Assembly: GCF_041224425.1 (NCBI RefSeq)
Contig: NZ_JBGFGL010000080.1
Span: 186,001 to 250,000 of the forward strand
Source of the DNA: Psychroserpens sp041224425
GTDB taxonomy: Bacteria > Bacteroidota > Bacteroidia > Flavobacteriales > Flavobacteriaceae
DNA length: 64,000 bases
Direction of reading: 5' to 3'
Positions within the stretch are counted from its first letter, which is position 1. Every line of letters begins with the position of its first letter. A model generated the notes under the pieces. That model was not told the DNA's origin and searched no databases. It saw nothing but the letters and a program-made list of their open reading frames with translations. Both the position numbers and the translations under genes were made by a program. Of this stretch, positions 18,642-28,766 are shown in pieces.

Positions 18642-20438
18642 TTAATCATTCAGCTTTAAAACAGCCATGAATGCTTGTTGCGGGATTTCTACGTTACCAA
18701 CTTGACGCATACGTTTTTTCCCTTTTTTCTGTTTTTCAAGAAGTTTACGTTTACGGGAAATATCACCACCATAACATTTTGCGGTTACATCCTTACGTAA
18801 AGCCTTTATGGTTTCTCGCGCAATAATTTTAGCACCAATTGCCGCCTGAATAGGAATATCAAACTGCTGCCTCGGAATTAATTCTTTAAGTTTTTCACAC
18901 ATTTTCTTACCAATACTGTAAGCATTATCTGCATGAATCAGGGCAGAAAGCGCATCTACTTGCTGAGCGTTTAGTAGGATATCGACGCGTACCAATTTAG
19001 AAGCACGCATTCCTATTGGTGAATAATCAAAAGACGCATAGCCTTTGGAAACGGTTTTTAGGCGGTCGTAAAAATCAAAGACGATTTCAGCTAGAGGCAT
19101 GTCAAAACTCAATTCAACACGTTCAGTCGTTAAATAGGTTTGATTGGTTATGATGCCACGTTTTTCAATACATAACGACATCACATTACCCACAAAATCA
19201 GCCTTGGTAATAATCGTAGCTTTAATGTAAGGTTCCTCTACACGATTTAAAGTTGATGGATCAGGTAAATCGGTAGGATTATTAACGATAATAATTTGGT
19301 CTGGCTCTTTATTTGTATACGCATGATAACTCACGTTTGGAACCGTTGTAATAACGGTCATATCAAATTCACGTTCCAGACGTTCTTGAATAATCTCCAT
19401 GTGAAGCATTCCAAGGAAACCACATCGAAAACCAAAACCTAAAGCCGCAGAACTCTCAGGTGTAAAAACCAATGACGCATCGTTGAGCTGAAGTTTTTCC
19501 ATAGACGCACGAAGATCTTCATAGTCTTCGGTGTCTACAGGATAGATTCCTGCAAATACCATTGGCTTCACATCCTCAAAACCTTCAATAGCATTTTGGG
19601 TTGGGTTTTTGGCATCAGTAATCGTATCACCAACCTTAACTTCTTTAGCTTCTTTAATACCTGTAATAACATAGCCTACGTCTCCAGCCTTTATTTCCTG
19701 TCTAGGGAATTGCTTTAGTTTTAAGGTGCCAACCTCATCTGCATGGTATTTTTTTCCGGTTGCGATAAACTTGATTTCTTGATTCTTTTTGATGGAACCA
19801 TTAATCACTCTAAAATAGGTTTCAACACCACGAAACGGATTATAAACCGAATCGAAAATCAAGGCCTGAAGCGGTTCGTCAACATTTCCCGATGGCGCAG
19901 GAATTCGTTCAATGATCGCTTTTAAAACATTATCGACACCAAAGCCTGTTTTTCCGCTGGCATGAATAACCTCTTCGGGATCACAACCCAATAGGTCAAC
20001 AATATCATCGGTAACTTCTTCTGGATTGGCACTTGGCAAGTCTACTTTATTAAGCACAGGAATGATTTCCAAGTCATTTTCCAAGGCTAAATACAAATTA
20101 GAAATGGTTTGCGCCTGAATACTTTGAGCAGCGTCAACGATGAGTAACGCACCTTCGCAAGCGGCAATAGAGCGTGAAACCTCATAAGAGAAATCGACAT
20201 GACCTGGTGTGTCTATCAAGTTTAAAACATAGGTTTCTCCTTCGTAGACGTACTCCATTTGAATGGCGTGCGACTTGATAGTGATACCGCGTTCGCGTTC
20301 CAAATCCATATTGTCCAACAACTGATCTTGCTTTTCACGAGCCGTAACAGATCCTGTATAATCTAATAAGCGATCTGCCAAGGTACTCTTTCCGTGGTCA
20401 ATGTGCGCAATGATACAAAAGTTTCTAATGTGCTTCAT
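18642..20438 (-). CDS. lepA: Elongation factor 4
   Basis: 598 residues, the usual length. G1 AHIDHGKSTLADRLL, G3 DTPGHVDFSYEV and G4 NKVDLPSA define the GTPase. The EF-4 specific C-terminal domain is present (FDYSPIGMRASKLVRVDILLNAQ...). It acts on ribosomes and is thought to rescue or re-set stalled or mistranslocated complexes. Monocistronic here. Its product might matter for the ribosome-stalling logic proposed at 62 kb, but there is no direct link. Confidence 0.97.
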   Translation of the reverse strand: MKHIRNFCIIAHIDHGKSTLADRLLDYTGSVTAREKQDQLLDNMDLERERGITIKSHAIQMEYVYEGETYVLNLIDTPGHVDFSYEVSRSIAACEGALLIVDAAQSIQAQTISNLYLALENDLEIIPVLNKVDLPSANPEEVTDDIVDLLGCDPEEVIHASGKTGFGVDNVLKAIIERIPAPSGNVDEPLQALIFDSVYNPFRGVETYFRVINGSIKKNQEIKFIATGKKYHADEVGTLKLKQFPRQEIKAGDVGYVITGIKEAKEVKVGDTITDAKNPTQNAIEGFEDVKPMVFAGIYPVDTEDYEDLRASMEKLQLNDASLVFTPESSAALGFGFRCGFLGMLHMEIIQERLEREFDMTVITTVPNVSYHAYTNKEPDQIIIVNNPTDLPDPSTLNRVEEPYIKATIITKADFVGNVMSLCIEKRGIITNQTYLTTERVELSFDMPLAEIVFDFYDRLKTVSKGYASFDYSPIGMRASKLVRVDILLNAQQVDALSALIHADNAYSIGKKMCEKLKELIPRQQFDIPIQAAIGAKIIARETIKALRKDVTAKCYGGDISRKRKLLEKQKKGKKRMRQVGNVEIPQQAFMAVLKLND

Positions 20439-20558
20439 AAAATCCGTTCCTCTTTAAAAGATGCTGCAAATATAATTGATTTCTTATCCAAAAAATGCTA
20501 CTTACGCCTACAAAACTGTATAATGATGTTAATTTCAAGAATTAGGATTTAAAAACAA

Positions 20559-23006
20559 ATGCTATATTGCATTATTAAACCCAAGCTAATTTTGAAATCC
20601 CTAACCAAGTTTATCTTCTTTGCTTTCTGTACATGTCTTGGTTTTGGCCAGACCATGTCTGTTACCGGAACCGTTGTTGATGACATGGGAAATCCTATTG
20701 AGTTTGCTAATGTTGTTCTGATGAGTCAAGATGAAACAGAAGTTTTTAAGGGCTCATCGACAGAAACAAATGGCACCTTTTCTTTTTTCGATTTGCAAGC
20801 CAATACCTATGTTTTAAGAGTCAGTTTTATAGGTTTTGAAGAGTATTTTCAAAAAATTGTATTAACTGGAAACCTAGATTTAAAAAACATTACGCTACAA
20901 GAAGCCTCCCAAGAGTTGGATGAGGTTAGCATTGTGGTTGAAAAACCAACTTTGAAACGCGAAGCGGATCGTTTGGTGTTCAACATTGAAAACACGGCTT
21001 TGGTTGAAGGCACGATGCTTCAAGTTCTTAAAAGTACACCTGGTGTTTTGGTCATCGGAGATGAGATTACCGTTAAAAACTCCAATCCAACAGTTTACAT
21101 AAACGACAGAAAGGTCAATTTATCTTCTGAGGATTTAAACCAGTTACTGGCTGGTTCCTCTGCAAACGCTATCAAGTCGGTGGAAGTCATTACAAACCCT
21201 TCAGCTAAATACGATGCCGAAAGCGGTGTGGTTGTCAATATCGTCATGAGTAAAAACTTAATTACGGGATACAGAGGCAGTGTGTTTTCCAATTTCACAC
21301 AAGGTGTTTTTCCTAGATATACTATGGGGACCAGTCACTTTTTCAAGAACGATGACATCAGTTTCAATGTAAATTACAGCTATTCTAAAGACAAAATCAA
21401 TAGAGATGGCGACGACACAGTTAATTTTCTAAACAACTCAAATGGAGTTGATGAAAGTTGGCGCTCTTTTACCAATAGAAACACTTGGGTTGAGACCCAC
21501 AACCTCAATACCAATTTTGACTATTTTATTAGTGACAAAAGCACCTTGAGCTTGTCTTCAAATGCGTTATACGTGCCTTATTTTAAATATAAAATTGGAA
21601 ACAACACCGTCATTAGTGATAGTAACAGTGCTTTTTTATCTCGGTTTACAGCCGATAATTTATCAAGAGACAACAAACACAACCTAGCATTTGATTTAGA
21701 TTTCAAACATAATCTTTCTAAAGGAAGACTCGCTTTTAACGCACATTACACTGCCTACAACTACGAACGGAACCAAAACGTCTTCAGTCGTTTTTTTGAT
21801 AGCAATAATAGTTTTCAGAACGCAACCGCCTTCAACACCGAAAACAATCAAGACACTAATATTTTTTCAGGAAAAGTTGATTTTGGTTTGCCAATCGATG
21901 ACAATTCCAATTTTGATATAGGCGTGAAATATTCCAACATTAAAACAGAAAGCAGCCTTAGACAGTTTGATGTGGATTTAAACTCAGGAACAGAAACTTT
22001 AGATGTTCCAAATTCAGACGCTTTCGATTATGATGAAAAAATCTATGCTGCTTATGCCAATTATGACTTAAACACAGAGAAATGGAGTGTGAACGCTGGC
22101 TTACGAATGGAACAGACTAATGTTGAAGGAATTTCACCATTAACCAATATTACCAATACGCAAGATTATTTGGAATGGTTTCCAAACGCCAGTATTCTGT
22201 ATAATATTTCAGAAAAGTATAATGTTTATTCTAATTATAAACGAAGCATTGCGCGACCTAGTTATGCCGACCTAAATCCGTTTCGCTTCTTCTTAAACGA
22301 CAATTATGTGGTGTCGGGAAATCCATTTTTGGTTCCAACCTTTACAGATCATTTTGTTGTTGGTACTGGTATTACACGATATTTTACATTTGAAGCCTAT
22401 TATAAAAACTATGATGGTGCCATTTCTGAAATCCCAAGACAGAATAATGCTACCAACGTCATTGAATACATCTCTGTAAACTTTGACAAATCTGTTGAGT
22501 TTGGTTTTGATTTTATAACAGGCTTTGATGTTACCAATAGCTGGTCAGTGTATGCGGTAACCTCGTTTTATAATTTTAAGGAAGAAACCGATTTTGGTCA
22601 AGGAGCAGTCACTCAAGACCAATGGTCTAACTACTCTATACTGCAAAACGATTTTAGCTTTTTGGAAGACAGAAGTTTGAACATGACTTTTGCCCTGACT
22701 TGGATTGGAAAAAATTTACAAGGGTTTCAGGTGGTTGAAAACAGATTGGCTTCAGAATTGGCGATATCGAAAAGCATTCTAAAAAACAAAGGCATCATTT
22801 CACTTTCGGTAAGTGACTTGTTTAATTTTCAAGATTTCGAATATAGCACCAGATATCAAAACCAATTCAGTTTTGGGTTTACTGATATAGACAATAGGTA
22901 TGTTCGACTCGGATTTAGATACAAGTTTGGAAACACCAAACTAGAGTCTAATGCACGATCGATTGACACTGAAGAACGCGAGCGTTTAAGTAGAAGCGAT
23001 AAGTAA
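20559..23006 (+). CDS. TonB-dependent receptor-like outer membrane protein
   Basis: 815 residues. After a signal peptide (KFIFFAFCTCLGFGQ) comes a carboxypeptidase-regulatory-like domain (about 33-115, VTGTVVDDMGNPIEFANVVL...), a plug-like domain (about 135-225, TPGVLVIGDEITVKNSNPTVYINDR), and a large beta-barrel ending in DIDNRYVRLGFRYKFGN. This is the outer-membrane beta-barrel family typical of Bacteroidota, related to SusC-like receptors but without an adjacent SusD. Ligand unknown. The start at 20559 gives an 18-residue pre-signal segment; a TTG at 20592 would also give a normal signal peptide. Confidence 0.88.
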   Translation: MLYCIIKPKLILKSLTKFIFFAFCTCLGFGQTMSVTGTVVDDMGNPIEFANVVLMSQDETEVFKGSSTETNGTFSFFDLQANTYVLRVSFIGFEEYFQKIVLTGNLDLKNITLQEASQELDEVSIVVEKPTLKREADRLVFNIENTALVEGTMLQVLKSTPGVLVIGDEITVKNSNPTVYINDRKVNLSSEDLNQLLAGSSANAIKSVEVITNPSAKYDAESGVVVNIVMSKNLITGYRGSVFSNFTQGVFPRYTMGTSHFFKNDDISFNVNYSYSKDKINRDGDDTVNFLNNSNGVDESWRSFTNRNTWVETHNLNTNFDYFISDKSTLSLSSNALYVPYFKYKIGNNTVISDSNSAFLSRFTADNLSRDNKHNLAFDLDFKHNLSKGRLAFNAHYTAYNYERNQNVFSRFFDSNNSFQNATAFNTENNQDTNIFSGKVDFGLPIDDNSNFDIGVKYSNIKTESSLRQFDVDLNSGTETLDVPNSDAFDYDEKIYAAYANYDLNTEKWSVNAGLRMEQTNVEGISPLTNITNTQDYLEWFPNASILYNISEKYNVYSNYKRSIARPSYADLNPFRFFLNDNYVVSGNPFLVPTFTDHFVVGTGITRYFTFEAYYKNYDGAISEIPRQNNATNVIEYISVNFDKSVEFGFDFITGFDVTNSWSVYAVTSFYNFKEETDFGQGAVTQDQWSNYSILQNDFSFLEDRSLNMTFALTWIGKNLQGFQVVENRLASELAISKSILKNKGIISLSVSDLFNFQDFEYSTRYQNQFSFGFTDIDNRYVRLGFRYKFGNTKLESNARSIDTEERERLSRSDK

Positions 23007-23017
23007 AACAAACATAT

Positions 23018-24130
23018 TTAATCTTGCCACTCAGCAATAAACAGATTTGTATCTCTTCCGCCTCCATTATTTCTGTTGGAAGAAAAGGCTAAATACTTAC
23101 CATTATTTGAAAAGACAGGAAACGCATCAAATGTTTCCCCATGTGTTACTCTCTCAAGATTTTTTCCATCAAGATCAATCATATACAAATTGAATGGAAA
23201 TCCACGCTCTGCTTCAAAGTTGGAAGAGAATAAGATTTTTTCTCCTGAAGGATGAAAAAACGGACTCCAATTGGCATTGCCCAAATCCGTTAACTGACGC
23301 AAATCGCTTCCGTCGGCATTGCAGATGTAAAGCTCCATATCTGTTGGTTCAACCAAGCCTTCAGCCAACAGCTCTTTATATTCTTTAATTTCTTGTTCTG
23401 TTTTTGGACGAGAAGAACGGAAAATCAATTTAGTGCCATCAGGCGAAAAGAAGGCGCCTCCATCATAACCTAATTCATTCGTGATTTGTTTCACATCGGT
23501 ACCATCGATGTTCATCGTGTATAATTCTAAATCACCACTACGAGTTGAGGTAAAGACAATTTTATCACCTTTAGGAGAGACTGTTGGTTCGGCATCATAA
23601 CCAATTTCATTGGTAAGTTGTTTTACAATATTCCCTTCGAGATCCGCCACAAAAATGTCATAAGTATCATATATTGGCCAAATGTATTTTCCATTTTTTC
23701 GCAATGGTGTTTCCGGACAATCATCACCTCCTAAATGTGTTGAGGCATAAATGATGTGTTTGTTATCTGGAAGAAAATATGCACAAGTGGTTCTCCCTTT
23801 CCCAGTACTGATCATTGGAGGCATTTTGTCTTTAAAAGTTTCGTTGACATTCATCAAGAACATTTGGTCACAGCCAACATTCCATGCCTTATTGTTTGAT
23901 TGAAACACCAGTTGCTTGTCATCAAAACTCCAATAAGCTTCGGCATTATCACCACCAAAAGTAACTTGACGTATCGATTTAAAGTGTTTCTCTCCTGGAT
24001 ATATCAAAGAGTCATTTGAGGTTTCAACCGTTATAGTGTTTTCTTCAGCAACAGATGTTTCAGATACTTCCTTAGTATCTTTGCAACCGAAAACGATTAG
24101 GCTAATTAAGACGATAAATGTGTATTTCAT
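23018..24130 (-). CDS. TolB-like PD40 beta-propeller lipoprotein
   Basis: 370 residues with lipobox VFGC at 13-16. The body carries WD40-like PD40 repeats: GYDAEPTVSPKGDKIVFTS, GYDGGAFFSPDGTKLIFRS, NANWSPFFHPSGEKILFSS, FDAFPVFSNNGKYLAFSS. These propellers bind peptides or proteins in the periplasm or on the surface. It converges on the TonB-receptor gene and is divergent from the M28 peptidase with only 42 bases between the starts, so those two may share a control region. Confidence 0.88.
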   Translation of the reverse strand: MKYTFIVLISLIVFGCKDTKEVSETSVAEENTITVETSNDSLIYPGEKHFKSIRQVTFGGDNAEAYWSFDDKQLVFQSNNKAWNVGCDQMFLMNVNETFKDKMPPMISTGKGRTTCAYFLPDNKHIIYASTHLGGDDCPETPLRKNGKYIWPIYDTYDIFVADLEGNIVKQLTNEIGYDAEPTVSPKGDKIVFTSTRSGDLELYTMNIDGTDVKQITNELGYDGGAFFSPDGTKLIFRSSRPKTEQEIKEYKELLAEGLVEPTDMELYICNADGSDLRQLTDLGNANWSPFFHPSGEKILFSSNFEAERGFPFNLYMIDLDGKNLERVTHGETFDAFPVFSNNGKYLAFSSNRNNGGGRDTNLFIAEWQD

Positions 24131-24172
24131 AGCTTTATTGACTAAATTTGCGCAAAATTAATATTTCATAAG

Positions 24173-25411
24173 ATGAAAAACATATTATTTATCCTTTTTT
24201 TGACATTATCCTTGGTTGCTTGTAAAGACAATGCCGCCAACCCAGATGTTGCAGTTTCGATTGAAGACGATGTTAAGTTTCTTTCAGATGATAAACTTGA
24301 AGGCCGTCAAACAGGTTCAGATGGCGAAAAAGCCGCAGCAGAATATATTGCTGAAAGGTTTCAATCTATGGGATTGGAAGCTAAGGGAACTGAAGGGTAT
24401 TTTCAAGAATTTTCATTTAAGCCCAAAACAGATCCTCATCAGGAAGTTAATTATACGGTTAAAGATGGTGATAGTACCATTACGGGAACCAATGTAATTG
24501 CTTATTTAGACAACAAAGCAGAAAACACCATAATCATAGGTGCACATTACGACCATTTGGGGTATGGAGCAGAAGGCTCTTTGTATCGAGGAGAAAAAAA
24601 TGAAATTCACAATGGTGCTGATGATAACGCAAGTGGCGTAGCGGTGTTATTGGACTTAGCCAAAAAATTAAAAAGCAAAAATAAAGGGAACAACTATTTG
24701 TTTATGACTTTTTCAGGTGAGGAAATGGGTTTATTGGGTTCTAATTACTTCACTAAAAACCCGACTATTGATTTGTCAAAGGCAAACTACATGTTGAACA
24801 TGGACATGGTTGGCAGGTTAAAACAAGATAGCACACTTGCTGTATATGGATTGGGAACCTCTCCAATATTGAAACAAGTGGTAAAAGCCAACAACTCTAA
24901 ATTTAAAATCATTGAAAATGAATCTGGAGTTGGTCCAAGCGACCATACTTCTTTTTATAATAGCGATATTCCTGTTCTCCATTTTTTCACTGGTCAACAT
25001 GAAGATTATCACAAACCTGGTGACGATTTCGAAAAGTTAAATTATGAAGGCATGAAAACAATATCGACTTATATTTTCGATATCATTTCTGACCTTGATG
25101 ACAATGGAAAATTAGCTTTTAGAAAAACCAAAAACGAAAGTGAGGATGTTCCAAGGTTTAAAGTTGGTTTAGGTGTTATTCCAGATTATTTATACGATGG
25201 CAAAGGGATGCGTATTGATGGTGTGAGTGAAGATAAACCTGCCCAAAAAGCCGGACTTCAAAAAGGAGATATTGTGGTGAAGCTTGGCGACAGTCTTGTT
25301 ACAGATATGATGAGCTACATGAGAGCTTTGTCGGTATTTGATAAAGGCGACAAGACTAAAGTTGTCGTTAAGAGAGGCGAAGAAGAAGTTGAGGCAGATC
25401 TTGAATTTTAA
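24173..25411 (+). CDS. M28 metallopeptidase with C-terminal PDZ domain
   Basis: 412 residues. Lipobox LSLVAC. The zinc ligands of M28 aminopeptidases are visible: His in GAHYDHLGYG, Asp in NGADDNASGV, Glu-Glu in SGEEMGLLG, Asp in LNMDMVGRL, His in GQHEDYHKPGDD. A PDZ domain follows (about 325-410, GVIPDYLYDGKGMRIDGV...AGLQKGDIVVKLG). It removes N-terminal residues in the periplasm or at the surface. The next gene starts 6 bases later. Confidence 0.93.
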   Translation: MKNILFILFLTLSLVACKDNAANPDVAVSIEDDVKFLSDDKLEGRQTGSDGEKAAAEYIAERFQSMGLEAKGTEGYFQEFSFKPKTDPHQEVNYTVKDGDSTITGTNVIAYLDNKAENTIIIGAHYDHLGYGAEGSLYRGEKNEIHNGADDNASGVAVLLDLAKKLKSKNKGNNYLFMTFSGEEMGLLGSNYFTKNPTIDLSKANYMLNMDMVGRLKQDSTLAVYGLGTSPILKQVVKANNSKFKIIENESGVGPSDHTSFYNSDIPVLHFFTGQHEDYHKPGDDFEKLNYEGMKTISTYIFDIISDLDDNGKLAFRKTKNESEDVPRFKVGLGVIPDYLYDGKGMRIDGVSEDKPAQKAGLQKGDIVVKLGDSLVTDMMSYMRALSVFDKGDKTKVVVKRGEEEVEADLEF

Positions 25412-25417
25412 TTTGTT

Positions 25418-25828
25418 TTGTTCCTAAGCACCAAGGAAGATATCATTACCAAAGTGCACTTGATTATTTCGGTGATCATTGTGGTTCCTGTAGCCATCAT
25501 GTATGCTTTTTTTCCGGATGCTCAATTTGAATTGTTTCCAAAAACGACAGACGAACACAACTTTTACAAGGCCATAATGGGATTGTATTTGGCGTGTTCT
25601 GTGATTTGGATTCTAGGAGTTTTCAATGCAAGGCTATTAAAGACAGCATTAATTACGAATCTTGTTTTTATGTTGGGCTTGGGTTTTGGGAGGCTACTTA
25701 GTGTAGTTCTTGACGGTCCGCCATCGCTTGGTTATTTGTATGGGATGATTGCTGAAATCGCTCTTGGTATTTATGGTTTTTGGGTATTGAAAAGAATCCC
25801 TCACAAGCTTGAGCGTAAAAAACATTAA
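25418..25828 (+). CDS. DUF4345-type small membrane protein
   Basis: 136 residues with four hydrophobic helices (roughly 10-30, 45-62, 70-90, 100-122) and the DUF4345-like core FYKAIMGLYLACSVIWILG...GLGFGRLLSVVLDG. Function unknown; inner membrane. The only in-frame start near the front is TTG at 25418, 6 bases after the M28 stop, which suggests translational coupling. The next ATG would remove the first helix. Confidence 0.72.
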   Translation: MFLSTKEDIITKVHLIISVIIVVPVAIMYAFFPDAQFELFPKTTDEHNFYKAIMGLYLACSVIWILGVFNARLLKTALITNLVFMLGLGFGRLLSVVLDGPPSLGYLYGMIAEIALGIYGFWVLKRIPHKLERKKH

Positions 25829-25849
25829 TTTTGCTTAAAAGAATATGAT

Positions 25850-26845
25850 TTGATAAAGATTGGCGACATAGAACTTCCTGATTTTCCATTGTTATTGGCT
25901 CCAATGGAAGACGTGAGCGACCCTCCTTTTCGAGCATTGTGCAAAGAACAAGGAGCCGACGTGGTGTATACAGAATTTGTCTCAAGCGAAGGGCTTATTC
26001 GAAATGCCGCAAAGAGCGTCATGAAGCTTGATATTTATGAAAAAGAACGACCTGTAGGTATTCAGATTTTTGGAGCGAACATGGAAAGCATGTTGCAAAC
26101 CATTGATATTGTTGAACAATCCAATCCCGATATTATTGATATTAATTTTGGTTGTCCTGTAAAAAAGGTTGTTAGCAAAGGTGCAGGTGCAGGAATCCTA
26201 AAGGATATTTGCTTGATGGAGCAACTGACTGCTGAAATGGTCAAGCGTACCAAACTACCAGTAACCGTTAAAACACGTTTGGGATGGGATCATGATTCAA
26301 TCAAGATTGTTGAGGTTGCTGAAAGACTTCAAGATGTGGGCTGCAAGGCGATTTCAATTCACGGCAGAACGCGCGCACAAATGTATAAAGGTAATGCTGA
26401 TTGGAAGCCTATAGCTGAAGTCAAAAACAATCCGAGAATGCATATTCCCGTATTTGGGAATGGTGACGTGAATACTCCAGAACGCGCTGAAGAAATGCGT
26501 GATCAATACGGATTGGATGGCGCGATGATTGGTCGTGCTTCAATTGGTAACCCATGGTTTTTTAAACAAGTGAAACATTATTTCTCAACGGGAGAACACT
26601 TAGCACCAATATCTATAGCAGAACGTGTTGAAGCTGCACGTCGTCATTTACAAATGTCAATAGATTGGAAAGGAGAAAAGTTGGGTGTTTTTGAAACGCG
26701 ACGCCATTATACCAATTACTTTAAGGGGATTCCAAACTTCAAGGAATACCGAATGAAAATGGTAACCAGCGATGACTCTAAAGATGTATTTGCTGCATTT
26801 GATGAGGTATTGGAAACGTTTTCAGATTATCAGTTTACATCGTAA
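25850..26845 (+). CDS. dusB: tRNA-dihydrouridine synthase B
   Basis: 331 residues. FMN-dependent reduction of uridine to dihydrouridine in the tRNA D-loop. APMEDVSDPPFRALCK near the start, NFGCPVKKVVSKGAGAGIL with the catalytic Cys near residue 101, and the KTRLGW, HGRTRAQMYKG, GNGDV and IGRASIGNPWFF blocks are all present. The start is TTG at 25850; the ATG 5 bases before it runs straight into TGA. It follows the DUF4345 gene by 21 bases. Confidence 0.94.
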   Translation: MIKIGDIELPDFPLLLAPMEDVSDPPFRALCKEQGADVVYTEFVSSEGLIRNAAKSVMKLDIYEKERPVGIQIFGANMESMLQTIDIVEQSNPDIIDINFGCPVKKVVSKGAGAGILKDICLMEQLTAEMVKRTKLPVTVKTRLGWDHDSIKIVEVAERLQDVGCKAISIHGRTRAQMYKGNADWKPIAEVKNNPRMHIPVFGNGDVNTPERAEEMRDQYGLDGAMIGRASIGNPWFFKQVKHYFSTGEHLAPISIAERVEAARRHLQMSIDWKGEKLGVFETRRHYTNYFKGIPNFKEYRMKMVTSDDSKDVFAAFDEVLETFSDYQFTS

Positions 26846-26974
26846 TACGTTGCAAGAAGGATGGAGCAAGTTGGCTGCTTTGCGCAGACAATTTGTTTGA
26901 GCTCTTTAAAACCCTGGTTTTAAAAGCGAGTTGCGAGAGCCTGGTTGCATAGCAACTTGCCCAAAACAAAAAAA
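26846..26974. other. Convergent intergenic spacer
   Basis: 129 bases between convergent dusB and the permease gene. It contains a short GTTGC-ATA-GCAAC inverted repeat (26943-26955) and repeated AGTTG.. words, but no T-tract placed for a standard terminator on either strand. No gene seen. Confidence 0.4.
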
Positions 26975-28180
26975 TCAATTTGATTTTACCAAGCGTTTAG
27001 TGATGCGTTGGGATGCCAATTTTGACGCCAAAATTCCCAACGTAGAAATAGTAATGAGTACGATCACAAAATTTACCCAAGAAAGGACTACAGGATAGGG
27101 TTCTGAGGGTATAATCATGACCAAGGCAAATTGCTTTTGAAGAAATATGATAGCAACTCCAATTATTAAACCGACAATGCCGCCAAGAATGGTCATTAAG
27201 CTACCTTGCAGAAAAAAGATGCGTCTGATATCTTTAGTCGTAGCACCAAGATTGAACAGGGTATGTAAAGACTCTTTTTTATCTAAAATCATCATGATTA
27301 AAGCGCCTACCACATTAAATAGAGCAATTACAATGACAAGCGTAAAAATTAGATAAACCGCAACGTTTTCGGTATTGAGCATTTTGTATAAAGCGCTGTT
27401 GAGCTGTGTTCTGTTTTTGATGTGTATTTGGTCTTCAAAAATATTTTGAAGATGTTTTTTTATCTGCGCTTCATCTGCATTTGGAGACAATTTGATTTCT
27501 ATACCTGAGAGTTGATTTTCGTTGTAATTAAGCAGTTGTTTCACGATGCCGATATCGGCATAGACATACTCGTAGTTAAGTGTTTCGTTGATATCAAATA
27601 TACCAACGTTAAAGACCTTAGTGGAATTGAAAGCACTTCTAACAGAAGTGATTTGTCCTTTTCCAGGTTTTAGAACAGAAAGCGTTAGGCTTGTAGATGT
27701 ATCTAAAATACCGAACGATAATTTATTGGAAATGCCACCACCAGACACAACTTGTACCGTTTCGGGTTCCAACCAGTGACCAAAAAGAATGACGGAATCA
27801 ATTGTGGTTACGGCACTGTAATTTGAGTCCACACCTTTTAAGGTAACGATTTGCCGTTTGTTATCAGATTGAAGAATAGCGCGCTCTTCGATAATTTTGG
27901 AACATACGGAAATGTCCTCAATAGCTGAAAGATCGCTCCATTGTTTTTGAGATATTTCAAAGGATTTTCCTTGTGCAGGCACGATTTTTAAATCAGGATC
28001 AACCAATGATGAAAACCGAAGACTAAAGTCTTTCAAACCCGCAAACCCAGACAACACAATAAACAAAGCAGCAGAAGCTATAATCGTTCCCAATGCTGCA
28101 ATTAATGTCATGATATTGATGGCATTGTTGCTACTTTTGGAAAACAGATAGCGTTTTGCGATGTACAAGGAAAAACTCAT
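26975..28180 (-). CDS. FtsX/LolE-type ABC transporter permease
   Basis: 401 residues. N-terminal helix with the conserved front AKRYLFSKSSNNAINIMTLIAALG, a large periplasmic MacB-PCD domain (about 45-245), and three C-terminal helices (about 270-395). This is the LolC/E family layout for extracting lipoproteins from the inner membrane; the ATPase LolD is not adjacent. It lies 21 bases downstream of rbfA, a pairing seen in other Flavobacteria. Called a permease rather than LolE because the substrate cannot be read here. Confidence 0.88.
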   Translation of the reverse strand: MSFSLYIAKRYLFSKSSNNAINIMTLIAALGTIIASAALFIVLSGFAGLKDFSLRFSSLVDPDLKIVPAQGKSFEISQKQWSDLSAIEDISVCSKIIEERAILQSDNKRQIVTLKGVDSNYSAVTTIDSVILFGHWLEPETVQVVSGGGISNKLSFGILDTSTSLTLSVLKPGKGQITSVRSAFNSTKVFNVGIFDINETLNYEYVYADIGIVKQLLNYNENQLSGIEIKLSPNADEAQIKKHLQNIFEDQIHIKNRTQLNSALYKMLNTENVAVYLIFTLVIVIALFNVVGALIMMILDKKESLHTLFNLGATTKDIRRIFFLQGSLMTILGGIVGLIIGVAIIFLQKQFALVMIIPSEPYPVVLSWVNFVIVLITISTLGILASKLASQRITKRLVKSN

Positions 28181-28201
28181 TATTTCACGAAAGAAAAAAG
28201 A

Positions 28202-28597
28202 TTAAGACTTTTTTCGCTTGTCTAAAAGGTCTTCGTCTTTTATTGGGTTCTCTTCACCTTTAAGCGATTGTTCAATTTTATCAATATATTCTAGAGAATC
28301 ATCAATAAAGAACTCTAGGTTGGGCATTCTGCGGAGTTGGTTCTTGGTGCGTTTGGCCAGCTCATGACGAATCAAGGCCGTATTTGATCGGATACCTTCC
28401 AAAAGAGCCTTCGCCTCTTTATTAGGGAAAATACTTAAATAGGCTTTTGCTATTGACAGGTCGGTCGTCACACTAACTTTACTAACCGAAATAATCACAC
28501 CTCGCAATCCACCATCAGTAGCCGCTTTTTGTAAGACCTCTGCCAAATCCTGTTGTAGGATTCCTCCAATTTTTTTCTGTCTTTGCGTTTCTTCCAT
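28202..28597 (-). CDS. rbfA: 30S ribosome-binding factor A
   Basis: 131 residues from the ATG at 28597 (MEETQRQKKIGGILQQDLAEVLQ), the usual family start; the frame also allows ATG 24 bases upstream. The KH-like core contains VSVTTDLSIAKAYLSIF and LRRMPNLEFFIDDSLEYIDKI. It binds the 30S subunit and helps 16S rRNA 5'-end maturation. Operon with the FtsX-type permease. Confidence 0.93.
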   Translation of the reverse strand: MEETQRQKKIGGILQQDLAEVLQKAATDGGLRGVIISVSKVSVTTDLSIAKAYLSIFPNKEAKALLEGIRSNTALIRHELAKRTKNQLRRMPNLEFFIDDSLEYIDKIEQSLKGEENPIKDEDLLDKRKKS

Positions 28598-28766
28598 AGT
28601 CACCATATTTGTTACCGTCAAATCGATTATAGATTAAGATAACAACTTTTAGTATTAATCCAATTGATTGTTTTGCAAAAGTAGTTGATATTTAAGGATT
28701 ATGAGGATTTTCATAGTAAAATTCAAGCTTAAGGATTAATTTTGTATAGATGACAAATAAAATATC